64,000 nucleotides of DNA from Halorubrum rutilum (lineage in GTDB: Archaea > Halobacteriota > Halobacteria > Halobacteriales > Haloferacaceae): positions 186,001 to 250,000 of the forward strand of contig NZ_JANHDN010000005.1 in NCBI RefSeq assembly GCF_024494565.1. Reading direction: 5' to 3'. The position numbers were made by a program, and so were the translations under genes. This document shows positions 17,182-25,234 of this stretch, piece after piece (within the stretch, counting starts at the first letter, position 1; each line of letters opens with the position of its first letter). The notes below the pieces were generated by a model, which did no database searches, was not told where the DNA came from, and saw only the letters and a program-made list of their open reading frames with translations.

Positions 17182-17625
17182 ATGAACTTCTGCGAAGATT
17201 GTGGAGTTCTCATCGCACCTAAGGCCTCCAGCAGCCGCTGTCTGTACGACATTATTCCGCGAGATGAATTCCGGGGAGCGAATCACGTACTGCTAAATCC
17301 CACGTTCGGGTCCGCATCACGCTTGGTGAGTGGAGCAGATGCAGACATCGTCCTTGACGAGATGCTCGTCGACATCAAGACCGTCAAGAATCTCAAATTG
17401 AAACCGGATTATTGGCGTCAGCTTGTCGGGTATGTCGTGTTAGCTGACCTCGCGGGAGACGAGTTAGATGAAATGCCTCGTTTCTCTGAAGTCGGCATCT
17501 ACTATGCTCGGCACGGGACACTGTGGCGGTCGTCTGCCACGGATATCTACGAACACGAGAAGTATGAGCAATTCAAGACGTGGTTCCGTGAGAAAGCTGA
17601 GGAGCATTTCGGCCAATCAACGTGA
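17182..17625 (+). CDS. Chimeric zinc-knuckle / PD-(D/E)XK nuclease-like protein
   Basis: A 147-aa protein. Residues 1-8 (MNFCEDCG) and a Cys near 20 look like the first half of a TFS/RPB9-type zinc ribbon, which then stops. From about residue 40 the sequence follows a PD-(D/E)XK nuclease pattern: GADADIVLD, then VDIKTVKNLKLK with the D-I-K core near 62-64, and a YWRQLVGYVVLADL helix. The rest (VGIYYARHGTLW, WFREKAEE) resembles the C-terminal part of longer (about 300-aa) haloarchaeal proteins. It therefore looks like a truncated nuclease-fold domain joined to a foreign N-terminus. Catalytic activity is uncertain. Confidence 0.6.
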   Translation: MNFCEDCGVLIAPKASSSRCLYDIIPRDEFRGANHVLLNPTFGSASRLVSGADADIVLDEMLVDIKTVKNLKLKPDYWRQLVGYVVLADLAGDELDEMPRFSEVGIYYARHGTLWRSSATDIYEHEKYEQFKTWFREKAEEHFGQST

Positions 17626-17643
17626 CGACATCGTCCACCGTTA

Positions 17644-17660
17644 GTAGCAGAAACTGCTAC
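17644..17660. repeat. Perfect 7-bp hairpin after the PD-(D/E)XK-like gene
   Basis: GTAGCAG-AAA-CTGCTAC forms a perfect stem with a 3-base loop 18 bases after the stop codon. There is no T tract, so it may be a processing or stabilising structure rather than a terminator. Confidence 0.45.
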
Positions 17661-17767
17661 CGTCTACGTTCACTAACTTGTGCGCCTCGTTGTGATTCAT
17701 ACTCGAATGGCTTTCAACATCCACAGACACACAGTGAGAATAGTCTAAACTACATACACTCGGCGAC

Positions 17768-18208
17768 TTAGTCAATAAGGCGGGCTTCAAGGCGGTCAAG
17801 GATTTCCCAAAGCAACGGAACTGGCTGGAGACTGCGGAAGGAGATAGCCTCATACACGTACTCGTCATTAGCCGCCGGGCGTTCTTGATAGTGCGCCCAT
17901 CCATCCACGTGCGGATTCGGTTCGTGGTGCCACCCACAGTCGAAGCCCGAGCTTTCGCTGTAATGAAAGGCGAATTCGGGGTCTGCGTCGGCAGCCTCGC
18001 CCGCGTACCACCGAAGGGTGAGTGTTCCCTCGTCCGCTTCGCTGCCGAGGATAGCAGGGTCAAGTGTCGCAACGACACGGATGAATTGGCCGGGCGGCTC
18101 CCCACTCGCATGTTGGACGGTAGGGTGTCGCTCAATCGTGCGTCTGAGTTCGAGTAGAATCGTGTGCGATGCCTGTCCGGGGTCGTAGCCGCCGTCGAAC
18201 GCGAACAT
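17768..18208 (-). CDS. Small protein, possible TumE-like (DUF6516) partner of HTH regulator
   Basis: A 146-aa acidic protein with strands RVVATLD and LTLRWYAG, an aromatic and His-rich segment (FAFHYSES, GWHHEPNPH) and a final helix (LLWEILDRLEARL). The His/aromatic pattern recalls TumE-type (DUF6516) proteins, which pair with an HTH antitoxin, but the match is loose. It starts four bases after the stop of the upstream HTH gene, so both are on one mRNA. The codon use is more GC-rich than that of Int1/Int2. Function is not established. Confidence 0.6.
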   Translation of the reverse strand: MFAFDGGYDPGQASHTILLELRRTIERHPTVQHASGEPPGQFIRVVATLDPAILGSEADEGTLTLRWYAGEAADADPEFAFHYSESSGFDCGWHHEPNPHVDGWAHYQERPAANDEYVYEAISFRSLQPVPLLWEILDRLEARLID

Positions 18209-18212
18209 CCGG

Positions 18213-18731
18213 TCAGGCAGGTGCTGGGGTACTTCCAGCGTAGTCAGAGTAATGCTCGATAGCGTCCTCTACAAGTTGGAGACGATACGAGATGATGTCC
18301 CAGTCGTTCGCAGTCCGGCGCATCTCTCGCGTTGCCTCGGCAGTATCGGCATGTGCCGCCTGCTCGCGAAGGTCGCTCGGTGAATCCGCGTCGTACTCGG
18401 TTTTCCACTCCTCGACCTGCTCCTGTAGGTCGCCACGCAGTTCGAGAAGGTCGTCGCGGGTCCGGTTGTCGAGGAGGTCGCGGAGAGCTTGCATTCGCGT
18501 GTAGAGCGGGTCGGGTTCGTACCGGGTTGCAGTCCCTCCGGTAGCGGTTCGGAGAACATTCATTTCCACGAGGCGTTGGAGGTGGTCGCGCGCAGTATTT
18601 CCCGCGACGTGGGCCTGCTCTGCAATCCAGTCAGCCGGCTTAGGCTCGGAAACTGTAACGGCGACCGCGCGCACGCGGTCAAAGGCACTCTGGTGCTCTT
18701 TCCAGAGCTCGGCCCCAGATTCATCTGTCAT
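18213..18731 (-). CDS. Winged-helix transcriptional regulator (DUF7342-like)
   Basis: A 172-aa protein with an N-terminal winged helix (about 25-75): ADWIAEQAHVAGNTARDHLQ is the helix-turn-helix and VLRTATGGTATRYEPD the wing. A long charged helical region follows (LELRGDLQEQVEEWKTEYD), probably for dimerisation. It resembles haloarchaeal DUF7342-type regulators. It is the first gene of a two-gene operon with the small His-rich protein and is the natural candidate for autoregulator or antitoxin. It lies next to the right end of the element. Confidence 0.7.
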   Translation of the reverse strand: MTDESGAELWKEHQSAFDRVRAVAVTVSEPKPADWIAEQAHVAGNTARDHLQRLVEMNVLRTATGGTATRYEPDPLYTRMQALRDLLDNRTRDDLLELRGDLQEQVEEWKTEYDADSPSDLREQAAHADTAEATREMRRTANDWDIISYRLQLVEDAIEHYSDYAGSTPAPA

Positions 18732-19016
18732 GCGTAGCGGTTAGCGCTGAACTACAATAATTCTATTGGGGACACAAACTATTGAACAAGAACGATGTCA
18801 TCAGAGGTGGCGAGCTGACCACGAGAGAGGCTGAATCGTTCTCCAGAAGGTCAAGCGTCAGTAGCTTTATTATGAACTACGGTAATCTTGACTCTAGCAA
18901 ATCGCACGACGGAGGAGATGGGGATGACGTGGCATAATGAACTCTACTCCAATATCGGAGAAAGGTTTAAATACACCTCGTCGCCGTCTGTTGACTCCTA
19001 GGTGTTATGCGGCAGG

Positions 19017-19031
19017 ATGGGCGCTGCAGGA
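19017..19031. repeat. Right attachment site within tRNA-Arg
   Basis: This copy of ATGGGCGCTGCAGGA covers the 3' end of the intact tRNA-Arg. It is identical to 13482-13496. Confidence 0.8.
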
Positions 19032-19092
19032 TTTGAACCCGCGACAACTTGGTCCGAAGCCAAGCACTCTATCCAGACTGAGCTAAGCGCCC
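19018..19092 (-). tRNA. tRNA-Arg (UCG)
   Basis: Reading the minus strand, the acceptor GGGCGCT pairs with AGCGCCC, the anticodon stem is CTTGG/CCAAG around loop CTTCGGA (anticodon TCG), and the T arm contains GGTTCAAATCC. The discriminator is A at 19018 and no CCA is encoded. The tRNA is intact because the inserted element supplied the 3' end. No T tract follows its 3' end now. Confidence 0.96.
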
Positions 19093-19115
19093 GTGCCGTG
19101 TGGTATTCCGCTGGA

Positions 19116-19124
19116 CGTTTTAAC
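19116..19124 (-). promoter_or_regulatory. Promoter of tRNA-Arg
   Basis: On the minus strand GTTAAAACG is centred 28 bases upstream of the tRNA 5' end. Confidence 0.55.
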
Positions 19125-19303
19125 TCCCGCGGTTCGGACCCGATCGGCGGTCATCGCGGGCGGCCGTCGGGTCGCGGCCGTGACCGATCAAAAAGAATAT
19201 TATCGGGACCGAGCATGGTTTCCGTAGTAGATGTGTTCTGGTCGTACGGCCTCGCGGCCGAACGAGAGGCCCGGGTCGCTTTCGCCGTCGCCGAGGTGCG
19301 CCC

Positions 19304-19906
19304 ATGTATGACCTGAGGCCGCACTTCGACGAGGAGGTCGACCCCGGGACGAACCTCCTCCTCACCGGCCCGCCGCTGACCGGCAAGCGGTCCATGATGA
19401 TGGACGTGTTGGCCGCCGGCACCGACCGCGGCGACGGCGCGATCGTCGTCACCACGAAGGACGGCGCCGACCGGGTGCTGAAAGACTACGAGAAGCGAAC
19501 CGCGTACGAGGGGAAGCCGGTCGCCGTCGTCGACTGCGTCACGCGCCAGCAGGGCGTCGGCGACGCCCGCGAGTCGGACCGTATCAAGTACGCCTCCTCC
19601 CCGGTCGACATGACGGGCATCGGGATCAAGCTCTCCGAGTTCCTGCAGGCGTTCGGCGACCGCGGGATCGACCGGAACCGCGTGATGGTCCACTCGCTCT
19701 CGACGCTGCTGATGTACTCGGACCTCCAGACCGTGTTCCGGTTCCTCCACGTGTTCACCGGACGCATCCAGAGCGTGAACGGGCTGGGCCTGTTCAGCAT
19801 CGACTCGACCTCCCACGACGACCAGGCGATGAACACGATCAAGCAGCTCTTCGACGGCGTCGTCACGCTCTCCGAGGACGACGAGCCGAGTATCCGGTTG
19901 GCCTGA
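19304..19906 (+). CDS. RecA-fold (RAD55/KaiC-like) ATPase-like protein
   Basis: A 200-aa protein of the haloarchaeal RAD55/DUF7504 type. The P-loop is atypical (TGPPLTGKRS, about 20-29), followed by AIVVTTKDGA, a VAVVDCVTR segment (Walker B-like, about 75-83) and VMVHSLSTLLMY. It is shorter than KaiC, with a single domain and no second ATPase unit. These proteins often occur near signalling genes, but the cellular role is not known. A TATA-like GAATATTAT near 19195 would give an 80-nt leader. Confidence 0.7.
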   Translation: MYDLRPHFDEEVDPGTNLLLTGPPLTGKRSMMMDVLAAGTDRGDGAIVVTTKDGADRVLKDYEKRTAYEGKPVAVVDCVTRQQGVGDARESDRIKYASSPVDMTGIGIKLSEFLQAFGDRGIDRNRVMVHSLSTLLMYSDLQTVFRFLHVFTGRIQSVNGLGLFSIDSTSHDDQAMNTIKQLFDGVVTLSEDDEPSIRLA

Positions 19907-19964
19907 GCGCCGAGCGGGGGCGACCGCCGGGCGGTTTAATTCCCGCGACCGCGTACGCCCGGCC

Positions 19965-20387
19965 ATGCCCACCACCGACGACGAGGGACTCGACCGACTG
20001 CTCGACGCCGAGACGGTCGCCGTGATCGGCTGCTCGACGACGCCGGGGAAGGCGGCCCACGACGTGCCGGCGTACCTCCAGCGGCACGGCTACCGGATCG
20101 TGCCCGTGAACCCCTTCGCCGACGAGGTCCTCGGCGAGCCCGCGTTCGACGAGCTCGCGGACGTCGAGGCCGAGGTCGACCTCGTGAACGTGTTCCGCCC
20201 GAGCGAGGAGGTGCCGGAGATCCTCGAAGCGGTGCGGGAGCGACACGCGGCGCGCGGCGACGCGGGCGCGGCGTGGCTCCAGCTCGGGATCGGCCACGAC
20301 GAGGCGGCCGCGGCCGCCGAGGCCGACGGGATCGAGGTCGTACAGGACCGCTGTATGAAGGTCGAACACGGTCGCCTCCGGGGGTGA
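19965..20387 (+). CDS. CoA-binding domain protein
   Basis: A 140-aa single-domain protein with the Rossmann-type CoA-binding fold: AVIGCSTTPGKAAHDVPAYL near residues 19-38, IVPVNPFADEVLG, VDLVNVFRP and WLQLGI, ending DRCMKVEH. It matches the CoA_binding_2 family, small cytoplasmic proteins that bind CoA but whose reaction is not known. It is convergent with the cysteine synthase gene. Confidence 0.88.
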   Translation: MPTTDDEGLDRLLDAETVAVIGCSTTPGKAAHDVPAYLQRHGYRIVPVNPFADEVLGEPAFDELADVEAEVDLVNVFRPSEEVPEILEAVRERHAARGDAGAAWLQLGIGHDEAAAAAEADGIEVVQDRCMKVEHGRLRG

Positions 20388-20411
20388 CGGCGGGGACCGG
20401 CGGCAGAGGGC

Positions 20412-21392
20412 TCACCCCTCCCACTCCTCGAAGCTCCGGTAGACGCCCTTCGAGAGGTAGCGCTCGGAGGAGTCGCAGAATATCGTGACGACGGCGTCGT
20501 GCGGGGCGTCGATGTCGCCGTCGCGGACCTCGCGGGCGACCCGCTTCGCCGCGATGGCGTTCGCGGCGGCGGACGAGGCGACGAGCTGTCCCTCCTCGGC
20601 CGCGAGCCGGCCCATCTCCTCGTGGACCGCGCGGTCGGGAACGGTCAGGATGTCGTCGACGAGGTCGGGGTCGAACAGCTCGTTCCGCGAGATGTCGTGG
20701 GTGCCGATCCCCTCGGTCTTGTACGCCCCGTGGTCGACCTCCTCGCCGAGGAACTCGCGGTAGGCCGACCCCTCCGGCTCGACCGCGACGACGCAGGTGT
20801 CGGGGTCGCGCTCGCGGAAGTAGCGGGCCGTCCCCATCAGCGTCCCGCCGGTGCCGACGCCCGCGACGACGGCGCCCACCTCGCCGTCGAGCGCCTCGTC
20901 GATCTCGGGGGCGGTGGTCTCGTAGTGGGCCTCGGCGTTGAGCGGGTTCGAGAACTGTTGGGGGACGACGGCGTCGTCGAGCTCGTCGGCGATCTCGTGC
21001 GCGCGGTCGATGGCGAACCCCATCCCGTCCTCGCTCGGGGTGTTGACAACCTCCGCGCCGAGCGCCCGCATGAGCTGCTGTTTCTCCACCGAGAACCGCT
21101 CGGGGACGACGAAGACGGCGTCCAGCCCGAGCTGCTTCGCCGCGACGGCGATGCCGATCCCGGTGTTCCCCGCGGTCGGCTCGACGACGGTGCCGCCCTC
21201 GCCCACGTCGCCGCGCTCGAGCATCCGTTCGAGCATGTGCTTCCCGATCCGGTCTTTGACGCTCGCGCCGGGGTTGAACGTCTCCAGCTTCGCGTACACC
21301 GGTACCGCGTCCGGCGAGTCGTGTACCCGGACGAGCGGCGTCTCCCCGATCGTCTCCAGCACGGACGACAGGGGCTCCCGATGGGTCGTCAT
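20412..21392 (-). CDS. Cysteine synthase family PLP enzyme
   Basis: A 326-aa PLP-dependent beta-replacement enzyme, most likely O-acetyl(phospho)serine sulfhydrylase making cysteine from sulfide. It has GETPLVRV, the PLP lysine in NPGASVKDR near residue 46, the substrate loop EPTAGNTGIG, and the phosphate-binding GVGTGGTLMG. The ending CDSSERYLSKG is typical of CysK/CysM. I used the ATG at 21392 (MTTHREPLSS), since the upstream extension is not family-like. A cystathionine beta-synthase role cannot be excluded, but there is no CBS domain. Confidence 0.88.
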   Translation of the reverse strand: MTTHREPLSSVLETIGETPLVRVHDSPDAVPVYAKLETFNPGASVKDRIGKHMLERMLERGDVGEGGTVVEPTAGNTGIGIAVAAKQLGLDAVFVVPERFSVEKQQLMRALGAEVVNTPSEDGMGFAIDRAHEIADELDDAVVPQQFSNPLNAEAHYETTAPEIDEALDGEVGAVVAGVGTGGTLMGTARYFRERDPDTCVVAVEPEGSAYREFLGEEVDHGAYKTEGIGTHDISRNELFDPDLVDDILTVPDRAVHEEMGRLAAEEGQLVASSAAANAIAAKRVAREVRDGDIDAPHDAVVTIFCDSSERYLSKGVYRSFEEWEG

Positions 21393-21532
21393 GTTCCCGC
21401 AATCGTTGCCGCCCCTTTTGCGTGTTTCCATGGCCGCGTCGACCGCCACCTGTCGTCGCCGTCGGCGGGCGTTGCCGCCGCCCGTGACGCGACCGGATCG
21501 ACGGTCTCGTCAACGGGTGCCGGGGATCGAAC

Positions 21533-21541
21533 AAACTTATG
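21533..21541 (+). promoter_or_regulatory. TATA-like box of thrS
   Basis: AAACTTATG is centred 29 bases before the ATG at 21566, supporting that start over the ATG at 21539 which lies inside the box. Confidence 0.5.
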
Positions 21542-21565
21542 CCCCTCGTCCGGTTCCGAAGAGGT

Positions 21566-23515
21566 ATGAGCGAGACCGATGCGCAGGCCGACGTGACGGT
21601 CGTCCTTCCGGACGGATCAGAGCTGGACGTTCCGGCGGGGGCGACAGTAGAGGACGTCGCCTTCGAGATCGGCCCCGGGCTCGGTCGCGACACCGTGGCG
21701 GGGAAGATCGACGGCGAGCTCGTCGAGAAGCACGCCGAGGTCCACGACGGCGCGCGGGTCGAGATCGTCACCGACCAGTCCGACGAGTACCTCACCGTGC
21801 TGCGCCACTCCGCCGCCCACGTGTTCGCGCAGGCCCTCCAGCGGCTCCGCCCCGAGGCGACGCTCACCATCGGTCCCCCGACCGACGACGGGTTCTACTA
21901 CGACGTGACCGACGTCGACCTCGACGAGGACGACCTGGCCGAGATCGAAGACGAGATGGAGGCGATCATCGAGGCCGACTACGACATCGAACGCGAGGTT
22001 CGCTCCGGCGAGGAGGCCAGGGAGATCTACGCCGACAACGAGTACAAGCTGCAGATCTTGGAGGAGGAGGCCGACGACGAGGAAGTGACCTTCTACGTCC
22101 AGGACGGCTGGCGCGACCTCTGTCAGGGCCCCCACGTCGAGTCGACCGGCGAGATCGGCGCGGCGGCCCTCCTAGAGGTCTCCGCGGCGTACTGGCGCGG
22201 CGACGAGGACAACGACACGCTCACGCGCGTGTACGGCACCGCCTTCGCCTCCGAGTCCGACCTCGAAGAGCACCTCGAACTGCGCGAGGAGGCGTTGGAG
22301 CGCGACCACCGGAAGATCGGCCAGGAGATGAACCTCTTCTCCATCCCAACGGTGACCGGGCCCGGGCTCCCGCTGTACCACCCGCCGGGCAAGACCGTGC
22401 TCCGCGAGCTCTCGGAGTTCGCGAACGAGCTCAACCGCGAGAACGGGTACGAGGAGGTCGAGACCCCGCACGTGTTCCGCACCGAGCTCTGGAAGAAGTC
22501 CGGCCACTACGAGAACTACAAGGACGACATGTTCCTCCTCGACGTCAACGACGAGGAGTACGGGCTCAAGCCGATGAACTGCCCGGGCCACGCGACGATC
22601 TTCGACCAGCAGTCGTGGTCGTACCGCGACCTCCCGCAGCGCTACTTCGAGAACGGGAAGGTGTACCGGAAGGAGCAGCGCGGCGAGCTCTCCGGCCTCT
22701 CGCGCGTCTGGTCGTTCACCATCGACGACGGCCACCTGTTCGTCCGCCCCGACCAGATCCGCCGGGAGATCGAGTCCGTCATCGAGATGATCTTCGAGGT
22801 CGTCGAGACGCTCGACCTCTCCGTCGAGGTCGCGCTGGCGACCCGCCCGGAGAAGTCCGTCGGCGGCGACGAGATCTGGGAGTCCGCGGAGGAGCAGCTG
22901 CGCGAGGTGCTCGACTCCGGCGGCTACGACTACGACGTCGAGCCCGGCGACGGCGCCTTCTACGGCCCGAAGATCGACTTCGGCTTCGAGGACGCGCTGG
23001 GCCGCGTCTGGGACGGCCCCACCGTCCAGCTCGACTTCAACATGCCCGAGCGGTTCGACCTGACGTACACCGGCGAGGACAACGAGGACCACCGGCCGGT
23101 GATGATCCACCGCGCGCTGTACGGGAGCTACGAGCGCTTCTTCATGGTGCTCATCGAGCACTTCGACGGCGACTTCCCGCTGTGGCTCGCGCCGGAACAG
23201 GTCCGGATCCTCCCCGTCTCCGACGAGACGCTCGGCTACGCCCACCAGGTGAAAAACGAGCTGGCCGAGGCCGGCTTCCGCGTCGAGGTCGAGGACCGCG
23301 ACTGGACGGTCGGCCGCAAGATCCGCGCCGGCCACGACGACCGGCTCCCGTACATGGTCATCGTCGGCGACGACGAGGAGGCGGCCGGCACCGTCTCGGT
23401 GCGCGACCGCTTCGAGAACCAGCGCGGCGACGTCGAGCTCGACGCCTTCGTCGACCACCTGACCGACGAGCGCGACGAGAAGCGGACCGAGCCCGACTTC
23501 GTCGACGCGGCGTGA
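21566..23515 (+). CDS. thrS: Threonyl-tRNA synthetase
   Basis: A 649-aa class II synthetase that charges tRNA-Thr. Domains in order are TGS (about 8-70), the N2 editing domain of the bacterial type ([11 protein letters not shown] near 80 and DLCQGPHV near 190), the catalytic core ([10 protein letters not shown] with zinc Cys, [29 protein letters not shown] with zinc His) and the anticodon-binding domain. The presence of the bacterial-type editing domain, rather than the DTD-like domain of many archaea, is noteworthy. The start follows a TATA box by 29 bases. Confidence 0.95.
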   Translation: MSETDAQADVTVVLPDGSELDVPAGATVEDVAFEIGPGLGRDTVAGKIDGELVEKHAEVHDGARVEIVTDQSDEYLTVLRHSAAHVFAQALQRLRPEATLTIGPPTDDGFYYDVTDVDLDEDDLAEIEDEMEAIIEADYDIEREVRSGEEAREIYADNEYKLQILEEEADDEEVTFYVQDGWRDLCQGPHVESTGEIGAAALLEVSAAYWRGDEDNDTLTRVYGTAFASESDLEEHLELREEALERDHRKIGQEMNLFSIPTVTGPGLPLYHPPGKTVLRELSEFANELNRENGYEEVETPHVFRTELWKKSGHYENYKDDMFLLDVNDEEYGLKPMNCPGHATIFDQQSWSYRDLPQRYFENGKVYRKEQRGELSGLSRVWSFTIDDGHLFVRPDQIRREIESVIEMIFEVVETLDLSVEVALATRPEKSVGGDEIWESAEEQLREVLDSGGYDYDVEPGDGAFYGPKIDFGFEDALGRVWDGPTVQLDFNMPERFDLTYTGEDNEDHRPVMIHRALYGSYERFFMVLIEHFDGDFPLWLAPEQVRILPVSDETLGYAHQVKNELAEAGFRVEVEDRDWTVGRKIRAGHDDRLPYMVIVGDDEEAAGTVSVRDRFENQRGDVELDAFVDHLTDERDEKRTEPDFVDAA

Positions 23516-23548
23516 CCCCGGCCGCTCCCGGGCGCTCGCCCCGCCGGC

Positions 23549-25099
23549 TCACGCCGGCTCGACGCCGGTGACCTCGAACCGCGCGCCGCCGCGGTCCCCC
23601 TCGACGAGCGCGACCTCCCACCCGTGCGCGCCGGCGATCTCCTCGACGATGCTCAGTCCGAACCCGGTGCCCTCGTCCGTCGTCGTGTACCCCGTCTCGA
23701 ACACCCGGTCGCGCTCGGCGGTCGGGACGCCCCGACCGTCGTCTGACACGTAGAACCCGGTGCGGTCGGACAGGGGGCCGACGGCGACCGTGATCCCGTC
23801 CGCGCCGTCCGCCCCTCCGTCCCCGTCCGCGGGCGCGTGCTCGGCGCTGTTCCGGAAGAGGTTCTCCAGCAGCTGTCGGAGCCGAGTCCGGTCGGCCGTG
23901 ATCCGGTGCCCGTCAGCCTCCGAGCGCAGCGCGGCCCCCGCCGTCTCGGTCGTCTCCCACGCGTCGGCCGCGACCTCGCCGAGGTCGACGTCGTCCACGT
24001 CGTCGACCGGCAGCCCCTCCCGGGCCATCGTGAGGAGGTCCTCGGTGAGCGTCTCCATCCGTTCGAGCGCGCGGTCGATCGGCGGGACGTGCTCGCTGTC
24101 GCACTCGGCCGCGAGGAGGTCGAGGCGACCCATCGCGGTGTTCAGCGGGTTCCGCAGGTCGTGGCTCACCACGCTGGCGAACCGGTCGAGCCGGTCCCGC
24201 TCGCGCCGGAGCTCCGACCGCGCCCGCTGGCGCTCCAGCTCGTAGCTCATCCAGCGGGTCAACAGCTCCACGAACGTCCGCTGCGTGTCGGTGAACGCCT
24301 CGCCCCTGGCGGCCGTGCTCGCGAAACAGAGGGTGCCGTACCGATCGCTCCCGATCTCGATCCGGCCCCCGATGTACGAGTTCAGCTCGAACCGGTCGTA
24401 CGCGGGGTCCTCGTCCCACCCCTCGTCGGCCGCGTTCACGATCGTCAACAGGCTGTCGAGCTCGACGGTCCGCTTGCAGTACGCCTCTTCGAGCGGACAG
24501 CTCTCGCCGGCCCGCAGCTCCGGGTGTTCGGCGTTCGAGAACTCGACGTACTGGGTGTCGCCCTCGATCCGGGTGAGGAAGCCGTTCGGCATCCCGAGGT
24601 ACTCACAGCCCAGCTCCAGCATCGACTCGACCTTCTCCTCGAACGAGCGGTCCTGGTCGGACGACACCGCGTACAGCCGCTGGGTCGCGTGGAGGCTCTC
24701 CTGTCGCCGCTGTTCCAGCTCCCGCCGCTCGGTGATGTCGCGGAGGTACACCGAGAGCCCGCTCTCGGACGGGAACGCTCGCACATCGAACCACGTCCCC
24801 AGCGGCCGGTAGTGCGAGTCGAACGAGACCGGCTCCTGGGTCTCCATCGCCTCGTGGTACTCGTCGTAGAACTCCGTGTCGACGGCGTCGGGGATCGCCT
24901 CCCACAGGTGGGTTCCCTCGATCGACTCCGCGTCGCCGAGCGCGTCGTCGGTCATCGCCGATTGGAGGATCTCCGCCGCCCGTTCGTTGGCGTACGTGAC
25001 CCGCCAGTCGGTGTCGACCGCGAAGAACCCGTCGGCCATCCGGTCGAGGACGGTCCGGAAGTCCTCCTCGGACCCCGGTCCGGGCGACAGGTCAGTCAT
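23549..25099 (-). CDS. PAS-GAF sensor histidine kinase
   Basis: A 516-aa kinase without membrane segments. It begins with a PAS domain (FRTVLDRMADGFFAVDTDWRV, about 15-125), then a coiled linker (ERRELEQRRQE), a GAF-like domain (about 150-285), a HisKA domain with phospho-acceptor His in VVSHDLRNPLN (about 310), and a HATPase domain with N box LENLFRNSAEHA and G boxes DDGRGVP and GTGFGLSIVEE. It would sense a cytoplasmic or redox signal and phosphorylate a separate response regulator. I used the ATG at 25099 (MTDLSPG). No regulator is adjacent. Confidence 0.9.
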   Translation of the reverse strand: MTDLSPGPGSEEDFRTVLDRMADGFFAVDTDWRVTYANERAAEILQSAMTDDALGDAESIEGTHLWEAIPDAVDTEFYDEYHEAMETQEPVSFDSHYRPLGTWFDVRAFPSESGLSVYLRDITERRELEQRRQESLHATQRLYAVSSDQDRSFEEKVESMLELGCEYLGMPNGFLTRIEGDTQYVEFSNAEHPELRAGESCPLEEAYCKRTVELDSLLTIVNAADEGWDEDPAYDRFELNSYIGGRIEIGSDRYGTLCFASTAARGEAFTDTQRTFVELLTRWMSYELERQRARSELRRERDRLDRFASVVSHDLRNPLNTAMGRLDLLAAECDSEHVPPIDRALERMETLTEDLLTMAREGLPVDDVDDVDLGEVAADAWETTETAGAALRSEADGHRITADRTRLRQLLENLFRNSAEHAPADGDGGADGADGITVAVGPLSDRTGFYVSDDGRGVPTAERDRVFETGYTTTDEGTGFGLSIVEEIAGAHGWEVALVEGDRGGARFEVTGVEPA

Positions 25100-25234
25100 A
25101 CCGCCGGGTTCGGCCACCACCCATTTAGGTAACCCGGATCCCGGCCCGCGTCGTCGCGGCGGCGACGCGGCCGTGGCCCGCGTTCGGTTGCGCGTTCCGT
25201 CGCGTTTTTACCGTCTCCGCTCCGTTTGTCGCGT

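Larger units (their letters stand above)
13482..19031. mobile_element. Integrated element in tRNA-Arg(UCG)
   Basis: About 5.5 kb lies between two 15-bp direct repeats of the tRNA 3' end. It contains an integrase just inside the left repeat, a second recombinase, and short AT-richer genes unlike the flanking chromosome. No replication, capsid or conjugation gene is visible, so it is either a small integrative element or the remains of a larger virus or plasmid. Confidence 0.75.

Noticed and set aside
17095..17286. 63-aa minus-strand frame over the start of the PD-(D/E)XK-like gene
   Set aside because: It is antisense to a better supported gene and has no motif.
19215..19316. Small frame (33 aa) directly upstream of and overlapping the RecA-fold ATPase gene
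   Set aside because: The nearest TATA-like string (about 19195-19203) would place the transcript start after this ATG, and the frame has no recognisable features.
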